Made by a program: the position numbers and the translations under genes | Source: an uncultured Prevotella sp. | GTDB lineage: Bacteria > Bacteroidota > Bacteroidia > Bacteroidales > Bacteroidaceae | NCBI RefSeq assembly: GCF_900549175.1 | Contig: NZ_URNN01000005.1 | Location: forward strand, 1-40,587 | Direction of reading: 5' to 3' | DNA: 40,587 nucleotides | Shown: piece by piece, positions 24,470 to 33,418 of the stretch | How positions within the stretch are numbered: the stretch's first letter is position 1 | Layout of the letters: the number at the start of each line of letters is the position of its first letter | The notes under the pieces: generated by a model | Databases searched by the model: none | The model's input: only the letters and a program-made list of their open reading frames with translations | What the model was told of the DNA's origin: nothing

Positions 24470-24983
24470 TGTGCGGCAGTTGCCGTCAGACAAGGCATCG
24501 GGCCGCGTGCTGGCAGTGCTCGTCGTTGTGGCGGTGCTGCTTTTCGGGACATTCTTTCTCGTGGGCTTCGACATGCCCTTCGATGATGACCCGCGCTTCA
24601 ACGCCCCGTTGCTCACCGATGCCGTGCTGTGGTTTTCTTATGTCTTGTTTATTGTAGCCGTTGTTGTCACCGCAGTATCGGTCATTCACGGTATACGCGT
24701 ACATGCCAGCGATGACCGTCTGTCGAACGGAATACCCACCATGCGCATAGCGTTGGGCGTTGGCGGCCTGCTCGTGGCAACCCTTCTGCTCACCTTTCTG
24801 TTCGGTTCCTCCGAACCTCTGACTATTAACGGCAGATATTTCACGTCGGTGTTTTGGCTGAAACTTACCGACATGTTCATCAACACATCGTTCATACTCG
24901 GCACCATCGCCGTTGCCGCCGTCTTCTTCGGCATGTCGGGACTCAACCGCAGAGTCAACGGTGATAACAAAAGAAAGGCTTAG
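24444..24983 (+). CDS. Four-helix membrane protein between exbB and exbD
   Basis: I do not recognise a named family beyond a conserved Bacteroidales companion of ExbB. The 179-residue protein has four hydrophobic segments at about 22-41, 61-82, 101-121 and 144-164. The ends are hydrophilic, with a charged N-terminus (MKIRLGKSDVRQLPSD) and a basic tail. It overlaps the end of exbB by 26 bases and ends three bases before exbD, so it is translationally coupled and very likely a subunit or assembly factor of the same inner-membrane complex. The role is inferred from position only. Confidence 0.8.
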   Translation: MKIRLGKSDVRQLPSDKASGRVLAVLVVVAVLLFGTFFLVGFDMPFDDDPRFNAPLLTDAVLWFSYVLFIVAVVVTAVSVIHGIRVHASDDRLSNGIPTMRIALGVGGLLVATLLLTFLFGSSEPLTINGRYFTSVFWLKLTDMFINTSFILGTIAVAAVFFGMSGLNRRVNGDNKRKA

Positions 24984-24986
24984 CTT

Positions 24987-25589
24987 ATGTTCAGGACCCG
25001 CTATCGTCACCGTGTTCCGGCACTTAACACCACATCCACCTCCGACATCTCGTTCATGTTGCTGATATTCTTTCTTGTCACCACATCAATAGATGTTGAC
25101 AAGGGGCTCCGTCACCGGCTGCCGCCCAAGCCCGAAGAGCAGATGGCGCAGGTGGAACCGTCGGTGAAGCCGCGCAACGTGCTGCATGTCTCCATCGGGG
25201 CAGACAACCGCATCGTTTGTCAGGGACGGGAGATGGCCGCCGGTGAGTTGAAGACGATGGTGGAAAACTTTGTGGACAACAAGACTGATGACCCGCAGAT
25301 GCCGGAGAGACATCTCCGTAACATTCCCGGACTGGGGCAATGTGCCGTGACCGACCGCCACGTGATTGCAATAGAGGTGGACCCTGATGCCGGTTACGAC
25401 GCTTACTTCAATGTTCAGAACACCATAGCACTGGCCTATTTATCGTTGCGCGACCGTCTGTCACGCAGCCGTTTCGGCCATCCTTATGTCGAATGTACCC
25501 CCGATGAGCGCAATGCCATTCTGCAATATTACCCGCAGCGCATTTCAGAAAACCTGTCTGAAACTGACGAAAAGGAGGACCGCCCATGA
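24987..25589 (+). CDS. exbD: ExbD/TolR-family biopolymer transport protein (first copy)
   Basis: The 200-residue protein has a short cytoplasmic start and then the membrane helix TSDISFMLLIFFLVTTSI (about 18-36) with the conserved Asp22 or near (TSDISF) that carries protons with ExbB. A large periplasmic domain of about 160 residues follows. That is longer than the usual ExbD (about 140 in all), with extra sequence including VDNKTDDPQMPERHLRN. Its TGA stop overlaps the next ATG by four bases. Two ExbD genes in series are normal in Bacteroidetes, and they may form heteromeric pairs in the motor. Confidence 0.92.
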   Translation: MFRTRYRHRVPALNTTSTSDISFMLLIFFLVTTSIDVDKGLRHRLPPKPEEQMAQVEPSVKPRNVLHVSIGADNRIVCQGREMAAGELKTMVENFVDNKTDDPQMPERHLRNIPGLGQCAVTDRHVIAIEVDPDAGYDAYFNVQNTIALAYLSLRDRLSRSRFGHPYVECTPDERNAILQYYPQRISENLSETDEKEDRP

Positions 25590-26074
25590 GCATGTTCATG
25601 CGCCGCAGGAAGCACCGCATGCCGGGACTCAACATGTCGTCGATGCCCGACTTGATATTCACCGTGCTGTTTTTCTTTATGATTGTCACCAACATGCGTG
25701 AGGTGCAGATGAAAGTGGAATATCAGGTGCCTCTCGGCAAGGAACTGGAGCGGCTCGCCAAGAAGTCGACGGTCATCTACATACATATAGGCCGTCCGGT
25801 TACGCCTGCCGCCAATGCCGCTGTGCCTGCCCCTGCCGACAGTGCCGCCGCCATGTGCATACAGATGAATGACAAGCTGGTGGAGGTGGGCGACATTGCT
25901 GGTTACCTGACTGAGGAACGTTCGCAGATGGCTCCCGAAGACGCGGCTGCGATGACTGTCTGCATCAAGGCCGACAAAGACACGCCGATGAGGATTGTCA
26001 ACGATGTGAAGCAGGCTTTGCGCGAGGCCGACGTGCTCAATGTGGTGTATTTTGCTGACAATAAGGACAAATGA
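25586..26074 (+). CDS. exbD: ExbD/TolR-family biopolymer transport protein (second copy)
   Basis: The 162-residue protein has a basic N-terminal tail (MSMFMRRRKHRMPGL) and the helix MPDLIFTVLFFFMIVTNM (about 21-38) with the conserved Asp. The periplasmic domain is interrupted by an Ala/Pro-rich insert (about 75-90), and the typical C-terminal fold follows (VCIKADKDTPMRIVNDVKQALREADVLNVVY in part: ADKDTPMRIVNDV, LNVVYFAD). It starts within the stop of the first exbD (ATGA). It is the last gene of the operon; the Lrp regulator follows from a separate promoter. Confidence 0.92.
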   Translation: MSMFMRRRKHRMPGLNMSSMPDLIFTVLFFFMIVTNMREVQMKVEYQVPLGKELERLAKKSTVIYIHIGRPVTPAANAAVPAPADSAAAMCIQMNDKLVEVGDIAGYLTEERSQMAPEDAAAMTVCIKADKDTPMRIVNDVKQALREADVLNVVYFADNKDK

Positions 26075-26127
26075 TGTCGGTAAAATTTATGATTTGTCAT
26101 TAAAGTCCGAATATTGCTTACATATTT

Positions 26128-26159
26128 ATTGCTCCAATCGATTTTTTGTTATACCTTTG
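26128..26159 (+). promoter_or_regulatory. Promoter of the Lrp/AsnC regulator gene
   Basis: ATTG (26128-26131) and TACCTTTG (26152-26159) are 20 bases apart. Transcription should start near 26166, about 14 bases before the ATG at 26180. Confidence 0.75.
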
Positions 26160-26179
26160 CGCCATAAAAATGCAAAACA

Positions 26180-26686
26180 ATGGTATATCAGAAATTGGAT
26201 AAACTTGACAAGCAGATTCTGCGACTTATAGCGGGAGATGCCCGAATACCCTTCCTTGAGGTGGCACGTGCGTGCAACGTCAGCGGTGCCGCCATCCATC
26301 AGAGGATTCAGAAGCTGACGAATCTCGGAATACTGAAAGGTTCTTACTATGTGATAGATTCCGAGAAGATAGGTTATGAAACGTGTGCTTTCATAGGGCT
26401 TAACCTGAAACACCCCGAGACATTCGACTCGGTGGTGGAAGAACTGAAGAAAATACCCGAGGTGGTGGAATGTCATTATACCACAGGGGATTTTGACATG
26501 TTCATCAAGATTTATGCCGTCAACAACCATCATCTGCTCAACATAATACACGACAAGTTGCAGCCGCTGGGACTGTCGCGCAGCGAAACCATAATATCGT
26601 TCAACCAAGTCATCGACCGTCAGTTGCCGATAGCGGAGATTCAGAGGGATATGGATGGCCGGGATGGTTCTACGGCAACCAAGTGA
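26180..26686 (+). CDS. Lrp/AsnC-family transcriptional regulator
   Basis: The 168-residue regulator has an N-terminal winged helix (about 5-60: LDKLDKQILRLIAGDARIPF...VARACNVSGAAIHQRIQKL) and a C-terminal RAM ligand-binding domain (about 68-150, with GDFDMFIKIYAVNN). Family members usually bind amino acids and control amino-acid metabolism or act more globally. The ligand and targets here are unknown. The short leader from its own promoter suggests independent expression. The last 15 residues (RDMDGRDGSTATK) are a variable tail. A hairpin at 26701-26759 ends the unit before guaB. Confidence 0.93.
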   Translation: MVYQKLDKLDKQILRLIAGDARIPFLEVARACNVSGAAIHQRIQKLTNLGILKGSYYVIDSEKIGYETCAFIGLNLKHPETFDSVVEELKKIPEVVECHYTTGDFDMFIKIYAVNNHHLLNIIHDKLQPLGLSRSETIISFNQVIDRQLPIAEIQRDMDGRDGSTATK

Positions 26687-26700
26687 ACATAAAATGTCAC

Positions 26701-26759
26701 CAGCCCCATTCCCAGCCGTTTTTACCGTCGGATGCAGTGGGGCTGTCATGACGTTTTTT
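26701..26759 (+). terminator. Terminator-like hairpin after the Lrp gene
   Basis: CAGCCCCA (26701-26708) pairs with TGGGGCTG (26738-26745). A T6 tract comes eight bases later (26754-26759), after the palindrome GTCATGAC. The gap makes it an imperfect intrinsic terminator. Confidence 0.5.
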
Positions 26760-26815
26760 CACGTTAACTTACATTAAAAATATCGGTAATTGATATTTAT
26801 GTGGATTTTTTGTGC

Positions 26816-26823
26816 TAAATTTG
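26816..26823 (+). promoter_or_regulatory. -7 box of guaB
   Basis: TAAATTTG matches TAnnTTTG, 28 bases before the ATG at 26852. An ATTG at 26789-26792 is 23 bases upstream, slightly too far for a standard -33 box. Confidence 0.6.
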
Positions 26824-26851
26824 CACGCAATAATTTTTAAAGTATCATTTT

Positions 26852-28339
26852 ATGTCATCTTTTATTGCAGATAAAATCGTAATGGACGGCTTAACCTATG
26901 ATGACGTCCTGTTAATCCCCGCTTACTCAGAAGTGTTGCCCAAGACGGTCGAGCTGAGGACAAAGTTCTCTCGCAATATCGACCTGAACATACCTTTCGT
27001 CACAGCGGCCATGGACACCGTCACAGAGTCGCGTATGGCCATTGCCATCGCCCGTGAAGGAGGTATCGGTGTGATTCACAAAAGCATGCCGATAGAAGAT
27101 CAGGCCCGTCAGGTGGCCATTGTGAAGCGTGCGGAAAACGGTATGATCTATGACCCTGTAACCATACGCCGCGGTTCGACAGTGAAAGATGCTCTTGCCA
27201 TGATGGCCGAATATCATATTGGTGGAATACCGGTGGTGGACGAGGGTAACCATCTTGTGGGTATCGTCACCAACCGCGACCTGCGTTTCGAGCGTCATCT
27301 TGACAAGACTGTGGATGATGTGATGACTAAGGAGAATCTCGTCACCACCGACCAGCAGACAGATCTGAGCGCTGCCGCACAGATATTGCAGGAGAACAAG
27401 ATAGAGAAGTTGCCGGTGGTGGACAAGGAAGGCCGTCTCGTTGGACTTATCACATATAAGGACATAACCAAGGCCAAGGACAAGCCCATGGCCTGCAAAG
27501 ACAGCAAGGGCCGTCTGCGCGTGGCTGCCGGAGTTGGCGTTACGGCTGATACCCTGGTGCGCATGCAGGCACTTGTGGATGCCGGTGCCGACGCCATCGT
27601 GATAGACACCGCTCACGGACATTCAAAGTATGTCATCGAGAAATTGGTTGAGGCCAAGGCGTCATTCCCCGGAGTGGATATCGTGGTGGGCAATGTGGCC
27701 ACGGGTGCCGCAGCCCGTTTGCTTGCAGAAAACGGTGCCGACGCCGTGAAAGTGGGCATCGGTCCGGGTTCCATTTGCACCACACGTGTCGTTGCAGGTG
27801 TGGGCGTACCGCAGTTGAGTGCCGTTTACGATGTTTACAGTGCACTGCGTGATACCGATGTGCCGTTGATTGCTGACGGTGGCTTGCGGTATTCGGGCGA
27901 TGTGGTCAAGGCTCTCGCCGCGGGCGGAAGTTCGGTGATGATAGGCTCGCTCGTGGCCGGAACGGAGGAAAGTCCCGGTGAGACCATCATCTTCAACGGA
28001 CGTAAGTTCAAGAGCTATCGCGGCATGGGCTCGCTGGAGGCCATGGAGCAGAAGAACGGTTCCAAGGACCGCTACTTCCAGGGTGACACCACCGAGGTGA
28101 AGAAGCTGGTGCCCGAGGGCATCGCCGGCCGCGTGCCTTACAAGGGAACAGTGCAGGAGGTTATCTACCAGATGGTGGGAGGCCTGCGTTCGGGCATGGG
28201 CTATTGCGGTGCTGCCACTATCGAGAAGTTGCACGATGCCAAGTTCACACGCATCACCAATGCCGGTGTGATGGAGAGCCATCCTCACGATATCTCAATC
28301 ACGAGCGAGGCTCCCAACTATTCGCGTCCCAACGATTGA
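26852..28339 (+). CDS. guaB: Inosine-5'-monophosphate dehydrogenase
   Basis: The 495-residue enzyme oxidises IMP to XMP with NAD+, the committed step of guanine nucleotide synthesis. The TIM-barrel is split by two CBS domains at about 98-215 (VKDALAMMAEYHIGGIPVVDEG and ILQENKIEKLPVVDKEG, quoted in part). The active-site loop GIGPGSICTTRVV contains the catalytic Cys309. The flap YKGTVQEV and the end MESHPHDI are also typical. Length is standard. It has its own -7 box and a strong terminator, so it is monocistronic. Confidence 0.98.
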   Translation: MSSFIADKIVMDGLTYDDVLLIPAYSEVLPKTVELRTKFSRNIDLNIPFVTAAMDTVTESRMAIAIAREGGIGVIHKSMPIEDQARQVAIVKRAENGMIYDPVTIRRGSTVKDALAMMAEYHIGGIPVVDEGNHLVGIVTNRDLRFERHLDKTVDDVMTKENLVTTDQQTDLSAAAQILQENKIEKLPVVDKEGRLVGLITYKDITKAKDKPMACKDSKGRLRVAAGVGVTADTLVRMQALVDAGADAIVIDTAHGHSKYVIEKLVEAKASFPGVDIVVGNVATGAAARLLAENGADAVKVGIGPGSICTTRVVAGVGVPQLSAVYDVYSALRDTDVPLIADGGLRYSGDVVKALAAGGSSVMIGSLVAGTEESPGETIIFNGRKFKSYRGMGSLEAMEQKNGSKDRYFQGDTTEVKKLVPEGIAGRVPYKGTVQEVIYQMVGGLRSGMGYCGAATIEKLHDAKFTRITNAGVMESHPHDISITSEAPNYSRPND

Positions 28340-28362
28340 ATATTGAGAAATGTATAAGGAAT

Positions 28363-28410
28363 GTGCGGCAGACTCCGAGATGTGGGCGGAGTGCTACCGC
28401 ACACGCTTTT
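28363..28410 (+). terminator. Intrinsic terminator after guaB
   Basis: GTGCGG (28363-28368) pairs with CCGCAC (28397-28402), and ACTCCG pairs with CGGAGT inside. A T-rich run TTTTCTCTGTTT follows. Confidence 0.8.
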
Positions 28411-28440
28411 CTCTGTTTATATAGCAATTTTATATAACGA

Positions 28441-28448
28441 CAATTTTG
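28441..28448 (+). promoter_or_regulatory. Possible -7 box for the prolyl isomerase operon
   Basis: CAATTTTG differs from TAnnTTTG at the first base and lies nine bases before the ATG at 28458, which would make the mRNA nearly leaderless. The -33 region holds only TTTA. Confidence 0.3.
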
Positions 28449-28457
28449 AAAAATAGA

Positions 28458-29885
28458 ATGAAAAAGCCATATCTGCTTGCCGCGATGCTTATGGTGTCGG
28501 GCTTCGCTTGTGCCCAAAACGACCCTACGGTGATGACCATCAACGGCCAGCCCGTTTCGCGTTCGGAATTTGAGTATTCCTACAACAAAAACAATACCGA
28601 TGGGGTGATAGACAAGAAGACCGTCGAGGAGTATGTGGAACTGTTTGTCAACTACAAACTGAAAGTGGCCGCCGCTCTCGACGCACATCTCGATACGCTG
28701 ACATCGTTCAAGAAAGAGTTTGCGCAGTATCGTGACCAGCAGGTACGTCCCACGCTGATAACCGATGCCGATGTGGAGCAGGAGGCTCTCAACATCTATG
28801 AGACAACCAAGGCCGGTATAGGCGAGCGCGGACTGATACACCCGTCGCACATTTTCCTGCGCCTGTCCCAAAAGGCACCACAAGAGGAAATGGACAAGGC
28901 GAAGGAACGTATCGACTCCATCTATGGCGCGCTGAAGGCAGGGGCCGATTTTGCAGAGTTGGCCAAAACACTGTCTCAGGACTTCGGCTCGGCCCGTTCG
29001 GGCGGTATGCTGCCGTGGATAAGTCCGGGTCAGACGCTGAAGGAGTTTGAAGACAAAGCCTATGCCCTGCAGCCGGGAGAGATGAGCGAACCGTTCATGT
29101 CGCCTGCCGGCTATCATATCGTGCTGATGAACGAGCGCAAGCAACTGGAACCGTTCGACTCGCTGAAAGCCAATATCATGCGTTTCATCGAGCAGCGCAA
29201 CCTGCGCGAGCAGATTATCGACCGCAAGATTGGCAAGCTGGCTGAGGCTGATGACGTGACGAAAGAAGACTTCATGAAACATCGTGCCGACTCGCTTCAA
29301 GCTGTCGACAGCGATTTGCGCAATCTGATACGTGAATATCACGACGGATTGCTGCTCTACGAGATAAGCAACCGCGAGGTGTGGGAGAAGGCATCCAAGG
29401 ACGATGCCGCCTTGGCCGCTTTTTTCGCAAAGAACAAGAAGAAATATGCGTGGGACGAACCGCGTTTCAAGGGTATGGCCTATCATGTCAAGACCAAGGA
29501 CGATGTAAAGGCGGTGAAGAACAGCGTGAAGAAACTGCCTTTCGACGAATGGGCCGCCACTTTGCGCAAGACGTTCAACAGTGACTCCATCATACGGATA
29601 CGTGTGGAGAAGGGCATATTCAAGAAGGGTGACAATGCCCTTATTGACCGTGAGGTGTTCAAGGTTGATTCGGCAGGGGCAGTGGTGCCGTTGAAAGACT
29701 ATCCCATTGACGCCGTTTTCGGCAAGGTGCTGAAAAAAGGCCCCGAGGACTACACCGATGTGCGCGGACTTGTAACCACCGACTATCAGGAGATGCTCGA
29801 AAAGGAGTGGGTGGCTGCCCTGCGCAAGAAATATGCCGTGGAGGTGAACACAGAAGTATTGAAGACAGTAAACAAACATAATTGA
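28458..29885 (+). CDS. Periplasmic peptidyl-prolyl isomerase (SurA/PpiC-like), first of two
   Basis: The 475-residue exported protein has signal peptide MKKPYLLAAMLMVSGFACAQ. The TTG at 28446 lies within the putative promoter and is rejected as a start. A SurA-type chaperone region (about 22-120) is followed by one clear parvulin domain (about 125-230: PSHIFLRLSQKAP...LSQDFGSARSGGMLPWISPG...PAGYHIVLMNERK). The C-terminal half is a degenerate parvulin-like or helical region. Such proteins help outer-membrane proteins fold. It lies five bases before a second SurA-like gene, followed by an OstA-like gene, so the cluster looks dedicated to outer-membrane assembly. Cys18 in the signal is near the cleavage site, but AQ cleavage is more likely than lipidation. 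Confidence 0.9.
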   Translation: MKKPYLLAAMLMVSGFACAQNDPTVMTINGQPVSRSEFEYSYNKNNTDGVIDKKTVEEYVELFVNYKLKVAAALDAHLDTLTSFKKEFAQYRDQQVRPTLITDADVEQEALNIYETTKAGIGERGLIHPSHIFLRLSQKAPQEEMDKAKERIDSIYGALKAGADFAELAKTLSQDFGSARSGGMLPWISPGQTLKEFEDKAYALQPGEMSEPFMSPAGYHIVLMNERKQLEPFDSLKANIMRFIEQRNLREQIIDRKIGKLAEADDVTKEDFMKHRADSLQAVDSDLRNLIREYHDGLLLYEISNREVWEKASKDDAALAAFFAKNKKKYAWDEPRFKGMAYHVKTKDDVKAVKNSVKKLPFDEWAATLRKTFNSDSIIRIRVEKGIFKKGDNALIDREVFKVDSAGAVVPLKDYPIDAVFGKVLKKGPEDYTDVRGLVTTDYQEMLEKEWVAALRKKYAVEVNTEVLKTVNKHN

Positions 29886-29890
29886 GGCAG

Positions 29891-31291
29891 ATGGGTATAA
29901 CTTGCAATATTCGCTCGGGCATGCTTGTGCTGCTGACGGCACTGTGCACGGACATCATGGCCATGGCGCCACAGGCCGACAGCACGGCCGTGACCGGTGG
30001 TAAGAACGTGGTTGACGAGGTTATATGGATAGTGGGAGACGAAGCCATATTGAAGTCGGACGTGGAGGCCATGAGAAAACAGGCCGAAGAGGAGGGCACG
30101 CGATGGTCGGGTGACCCCGATTGTGTGATTCCCGAACAGCTGGCCGTACAGAAACTGTATCTGCACCAGGCTGCTATCGACAGTATTGAAGTGACCGACG
30201 CGGATGTTGCGGCTGAGGTGGAGCAGTATCTTGAATATTGGACCAATCTTGCCGGCTCCCGCGAGAAACTGGAGGAATACAAGAAAGCGTCGATGAGCCA
30301 GTTGCGCAACGAATTGCGTGACGCCCTGCGCGACCGCAAGACCATGCAGAAGATGAGGGAGGAACTTGTAAAGGACATAACCGTGTCGCCGGCAGAGGTA
30401 CGCCGCTATTTCAAGGACCTGCCCGCCGACAGCGTGCCTTTCGTGGCAACGGAGGTAGAGGTGCAGATACTCACGCAGACTCCCAAGATAGACATGGAGG
30501 AGATAAACCGTGTCAAGGACGAGCTGCGCGAATATACCGACCGTGTGAACAAGGGTGAGTCATCGTTTGCCACTCTTGCACGCCTTTATTCGGAAGACCC
30601 CGGTACAGCCCGCCGCGGCGGCGAGCTCGACTATACCGGCCGTGCCATGCTCGACCCGGCCTTTGCCGCAGTGGCTTTCAATCTTACCGACCCCAAGACG
30701 GTGTCAAAGATTGTAGAGTCGGAATTCGGCTATCACATCATCCAGCTTATCGACAAGCGCGGTGACAAGGTGAAAGTGCGCCACATACTGCGCAAGCCGC
30801 AGGTGTCGCGTGAGGCTGTCACCCAGGCGCTTGAGCGTCTTGACTCTATACGTACCGACATTGTCGACGGCAAGTTTACCTTTGAGGCCGGTGCGTCGGT
30901 GATTTCCGATGACAAGGACACGCGCAACAACTACGGTCTGATGGCCAACGTCATCGACGGCGCGCGCACGTCGAAATTCAGGATGCAGGACCTGCCTACG
31001 GAGGTGGCACGTGCAGTCGAGAAGATGGCGCCGGGTGACATATCGGCTCCGTTCGAGATGATAGGCACCAATGGAAAGACCGTTTGTGCCATCGTGAAGC
31101 TGAAAAATCGCGTTGAGGGTCACAAGGCCACTATAACCGAGGACTTCCAGGTGATGAAGGAGGTGGTGCTCAACAAGCGCAGGGAAGAGGTGTTGCACGA
31201 TTGGGTGGTCAACAAGATAAAGTCTACATACGTGCGTATCAACGACAAGTACAAGAATTGCGATTTTGAATATCAGGGTTGGATTAAATGA
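29891..31291 (+). CDS. surA: SurA-type periplasmic chaperone / peptidyl-prolyl isomerase
   Basis: The 466-residue protein has a signal peptide of about 30 residues (MGITCNIRSGMLVLLTALCT...). The N-terminal SurA chaperone domain (about 35-165) begins VVDEVIWIVGDEAILKSDVEA, the family hallmark. A first parvulin domain follows (about 175-275: FATLARLYSEDPGTARRGGELDYTGR in part), then a second at about 285-385 (VKVRHILRKP...DTRNNYGLM). An upstream TTG at 29882 overlaps the previous stop, but the ATG at 29891 fits better. It is co-transcribed with the gene before it and overlaps the OstA-like gene by four bases (ATGA). It is the better SurA match of the two. Confidence 0.9.
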   Translation: MGITCNIRSGMLVLLTALCTDIMAMAPQADSTAVTGGKNVVDEVIWIVGDEAILKSDVEAMRKQAEEEGTRWSGDPDCVIPEQLAVQKLYLHQAAIDSIEVTDADVAAEVEQYLEYWTNLAGSREKLEEYKKASMSQLRNELRDALRDRKTMQKMREELVKDITVSPAEVRRYFKDLPADSVPFVATEVEVQILTQTPKIDMEEINRVKDELREYTDRVNKGESSFATLARLYSEDPGTARRGGELDYTGRAMLDPAFAAVAFNLTDPKTVSKIVESEFGYHIIQLIDKRGDKVKVRHILRKPQVSREAVTQALERLDSIRTDIVDGKFTFEAGASVISDDKDTRNNYGLMANVIDGARTSKFRMQDLPTEVARAVEKMAPGDISAPFEMIGTNGKTVCAIVKLKNRVEGHKATITEDFQVMKEVVLNKRREEVLHDWVVNKIKSTYVRINDKYKNCDFEYQGWIK

Positions 31292-33120
31292 CAATTAGAA
31301 ACATATCAAATTATTTATTCTGCGGGCATAGAGTCATTCTTGTGGTGATTCTGTGCCTGTTTGGACTATGTACGGTTTGGTCTGTACAGCCTGAGAAAAA
31401 ACGGCAGACGCCCCCCAAGCGCCAGCAGTCTGCGGGCAGACAGGGGCGTGCGGGCAGAACCGGTAAGGTGGCCGCGGCGCGATATGAAGACAACAGGGTG
31501 TACCTGCTCAATTCGGACAAACTGTATTACGACAAGTACCGTCGCCCCGATTTCAACAAGCCGGCTGCGCAGGTGCTTGTGGGCAACGTGAAGTTTCTGC
31601 ATCAGGGTGCTACACTTTATTGCGACAGTGCCCATTTCTACGAGGCTTCCAATTCGTTTGAGGCTTTCAATAATGTGAAAATGCTTCAGGGCGACACACT
31701 ATCGCTTGTCAGCGATTATGCCTATTATGACGGCAACGAGCAGATGTGCCGGGCGCGTTTCAATGTTGTGTTGAAAAACCGGGAGTCGACGCTTTATACC
31801 GACAGCCTGAACTTCGACCGTCTGTATGGCATCGGATATTTTTTTGAGGGCGGAAAGCTTGTAGACAATGGCAGTGTGCTCACATCCGATTGGGGTGAAT
31901 ACAACACCGGTACGAAGATGGCTCTGTTCAATTACAGTGTGAAGTTGCGCGGCGAGAACTATGTGCTGACATCAGACACGCTTTACTACGACATGAACAC
32001 GTCGACGGCTCATGTTCTCGGCCCGTCGGATGTGGTGTCGGGAACCAGCCGGGTGTACACCGAAGACGGATATTATAATACAAAAAGCGAAAAGTCGGAA
32101 CTCTTCGGCAGGTCGGTGGTGCGCGACGGGGGCAGGATAATCATCGGCGACAGCGTTTATTACGACAAGTTGAACGGCACGAGCGAGGCTTTCGGCAATG
32201 TGGTTTACACCGATACCGTAAACCGTAACAAACTCACGGGTGACTATTGTTTCTATAACGACCAGACAGGCTACGGCATGGCGACCAAACGTGCTGTGGC
32301 CATGGATTTTTCGCAGGGCGATACCCTCTATATGCACGCCGACACATTCAAGATTTACACGTTCAACATCAATACCGACTCGGTATACCGCAAGATGCAC
32401 GCCTACAACCGCGTGAGGGCGTTCCGGACGGATGTGCAGGCGGTGTGCGACTCGCTGGTGTTCGACAGTAAGGACTCGTGTCTGACGATGTATCGTGACC
32501 CCATAGCCTGGAATCTTAACCAGCAGTTGCTCGGTGAGGTGATAAAGGTATACATGCGTGACTCCACCATCGACCGTGCCCATGTCATAGGGCAGGCCCT
32601 TTCGGTGGAGCAGATGCCCGACTCGGTGCATTTCAATCAGGTGGCGTCGAGGGAAATGTTCGCCTTTTTCAAGAACGGAGAGATTTACGAGGCTGATGCC
32701 GATGACAATGTGCAGATAGTGTATTATCCCATCGACGAGAGTGACAGTATGCTCATCGGTTTGAATTACACGGAGACCAGCAAGCTGAAGATGTTTCTTG
32801 AAAACCGCAAGATGAAGCGTATCTGGATGCCTAAGGCAGAGGGCACGCTTTATCCCATGTCGCAGATACCTCCCGACAAGAAGTTCCTGCCCACCTATGC
32901 GTGGTTCGACTATGTACGTCCGCTTGACAAGGATGACATATTCAACTGGCGCGGGAAAAAGGCCGGCACGGAGCTGAAAGAGGAAAAACGCCGTGATGCT
33001 CCGCTGCGGAAGTTCGGGAACAGTGGTGAAACAGTAGCCGCGGAAGGCGGAGACAAGCCGTCTGCGGACAAAGCTGAAACTGCCGACACCCCCAAGACTG
33101 CCGATGGGAATATTCACTAA
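31288..33120 (+). CDS. OstA/LptA-like lipopolysaccharide transport protein
   Basis: The 610-residue exported protein has a hydrophobic segment at about 14-33 acting as a signal or anchor, and then a basic region. The long OstA/LptA beta-jellyroll (about 65-420) is a ladder of short strands such as LYCDSAHFYEASNSFEAFNNVKM, LTSDTLYYDMNTSTAHVLG and IIGDSVYYDKLNGTSEAFGNVV (each quoted only in part). LptA-type proteins carry lipopolysaccharide across the periplasm. Bacteroidetes have this longer form of uncertain division of labour. The C-terminus is charged and low in complexity. It overlaps SurA by four bases and the next gene by 17, so the operon is tight. Confidence 0.87.
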   Translation: MTIRNISNYLFCGHRVILVVILCLFGLCTVWSVQPEKKRQTPPKRQQSAGRQGRAGRTGKVAAARYEDNRVYLLNSDKLYYDKYRRPDFNKPAAQVLVGNVKFLHQGATLYCDSAHFYEASNSFEAFNNVKMLQGDTLSLVSDYAYYDGNEQMCRARFNVVLKNRESTLYTDSLNFDRLYGIGYFFEGGKLVDNGSVLTSDWGEYNTGTKMALFNYSVKLRGENYVLTSDTLYYDMNTSTAHVLGPSDVVSGTSRVYTEDGYYNTKSEKSELFGRSVVRDGGRIIIGDSVYYDKLNGTSEAFGNVVYTDTVNRNKLTGDYCFYNDQTGYGMATKRAVAMDFSQGDTLYMHADTFKIYTFNINTDSVYRKMHAYNRVRAFRTDVQAVCDSLVFDSKDSCLTMYRDPIAWNLNQQLLGEVIKVYMRDSTIDRAHVIGQALSVEQMPDSVHFNQVASREMFAFFKNGEIYEADADDNVQIVYYPIDESDSMLIGLNYTETSKLKMFLENRKMKRIWMPKAEGTLYPMSQIPPDKKFLPTYAWFDYVRPLDKDDIFNWRGKKAGTELKEEKRRDAPLRKFGNSGETVAAEGGDKPSADKAETADTPKTADGNIH

Positions 33121-33397
33121 CAGACGCCCCAGGGGCTATCATCATGTGATGATATATTCCGACGGGCGCAAGGAAAGGTTGAAGGCCATGGAGGAGCGTG
33201 CCCGGCGCGAGCTCGGCATGCAGCCGGCCGAAGAGCCGCACCGTGACAGGTTGCGCGGGGCCTTCACCGGCTGTGGCCGCCATCTGCGCCGCAATGGGGA
33301 GCGTGGCGGCAGAAGGAGCTATGCCGTACTGATAGTGCTGATAGCGGCGATGCTGATGTTGATGTACTGTCTGTTGACGGGCTATTGGTTTATATGA
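33104..33397 (+). CDS. Small membrane protein with one C-terminal helix
   Basis: I do not recognise a named family. The 97-residue protein has an Arg-rich cytoplasmic part (about 1-70: RLKAMEERARRELGMQ...RRNGERGGRRS) and a single hydrophobic helix at about 74-94 (YAVLIVLIAAMLMLMYCLL). It is therefore a tail-anchored inner-membrane protein. Its start lies within the end of the OstA-like gene (17-base overlap) and it ends 21 bases before mutL. The same small gene is often seen in this position in Bacteroidales. Function is unknown. Confidence 0.75.
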   Translation: MGIFTNRRPRGYHHVMIYSDGRKERLKAMEERARRELGMQPAEEPHRDRLRGAFTGCGRHLRRNGERGGRRSYAVLIVLIAAMLMLMYCLLTGYWFI

Positions 33398-33418
33398 GAT
33401 AAAAAAGGAGAATCGACA

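Noticed and set aside
28299..29942. 547-residue minus-strand ORF opposite the first prolyl isomerase
   Set aside because: Exact antisense of a gene with clear parvulin and signal-peptide features; its length follows from codon bias on the real strand.
31972..33117. 381-residue minus-strand ORF opposite the OstA-like gene
   Set aside because: Antisense shadow; His/Val/Arg-rich composition without domains.
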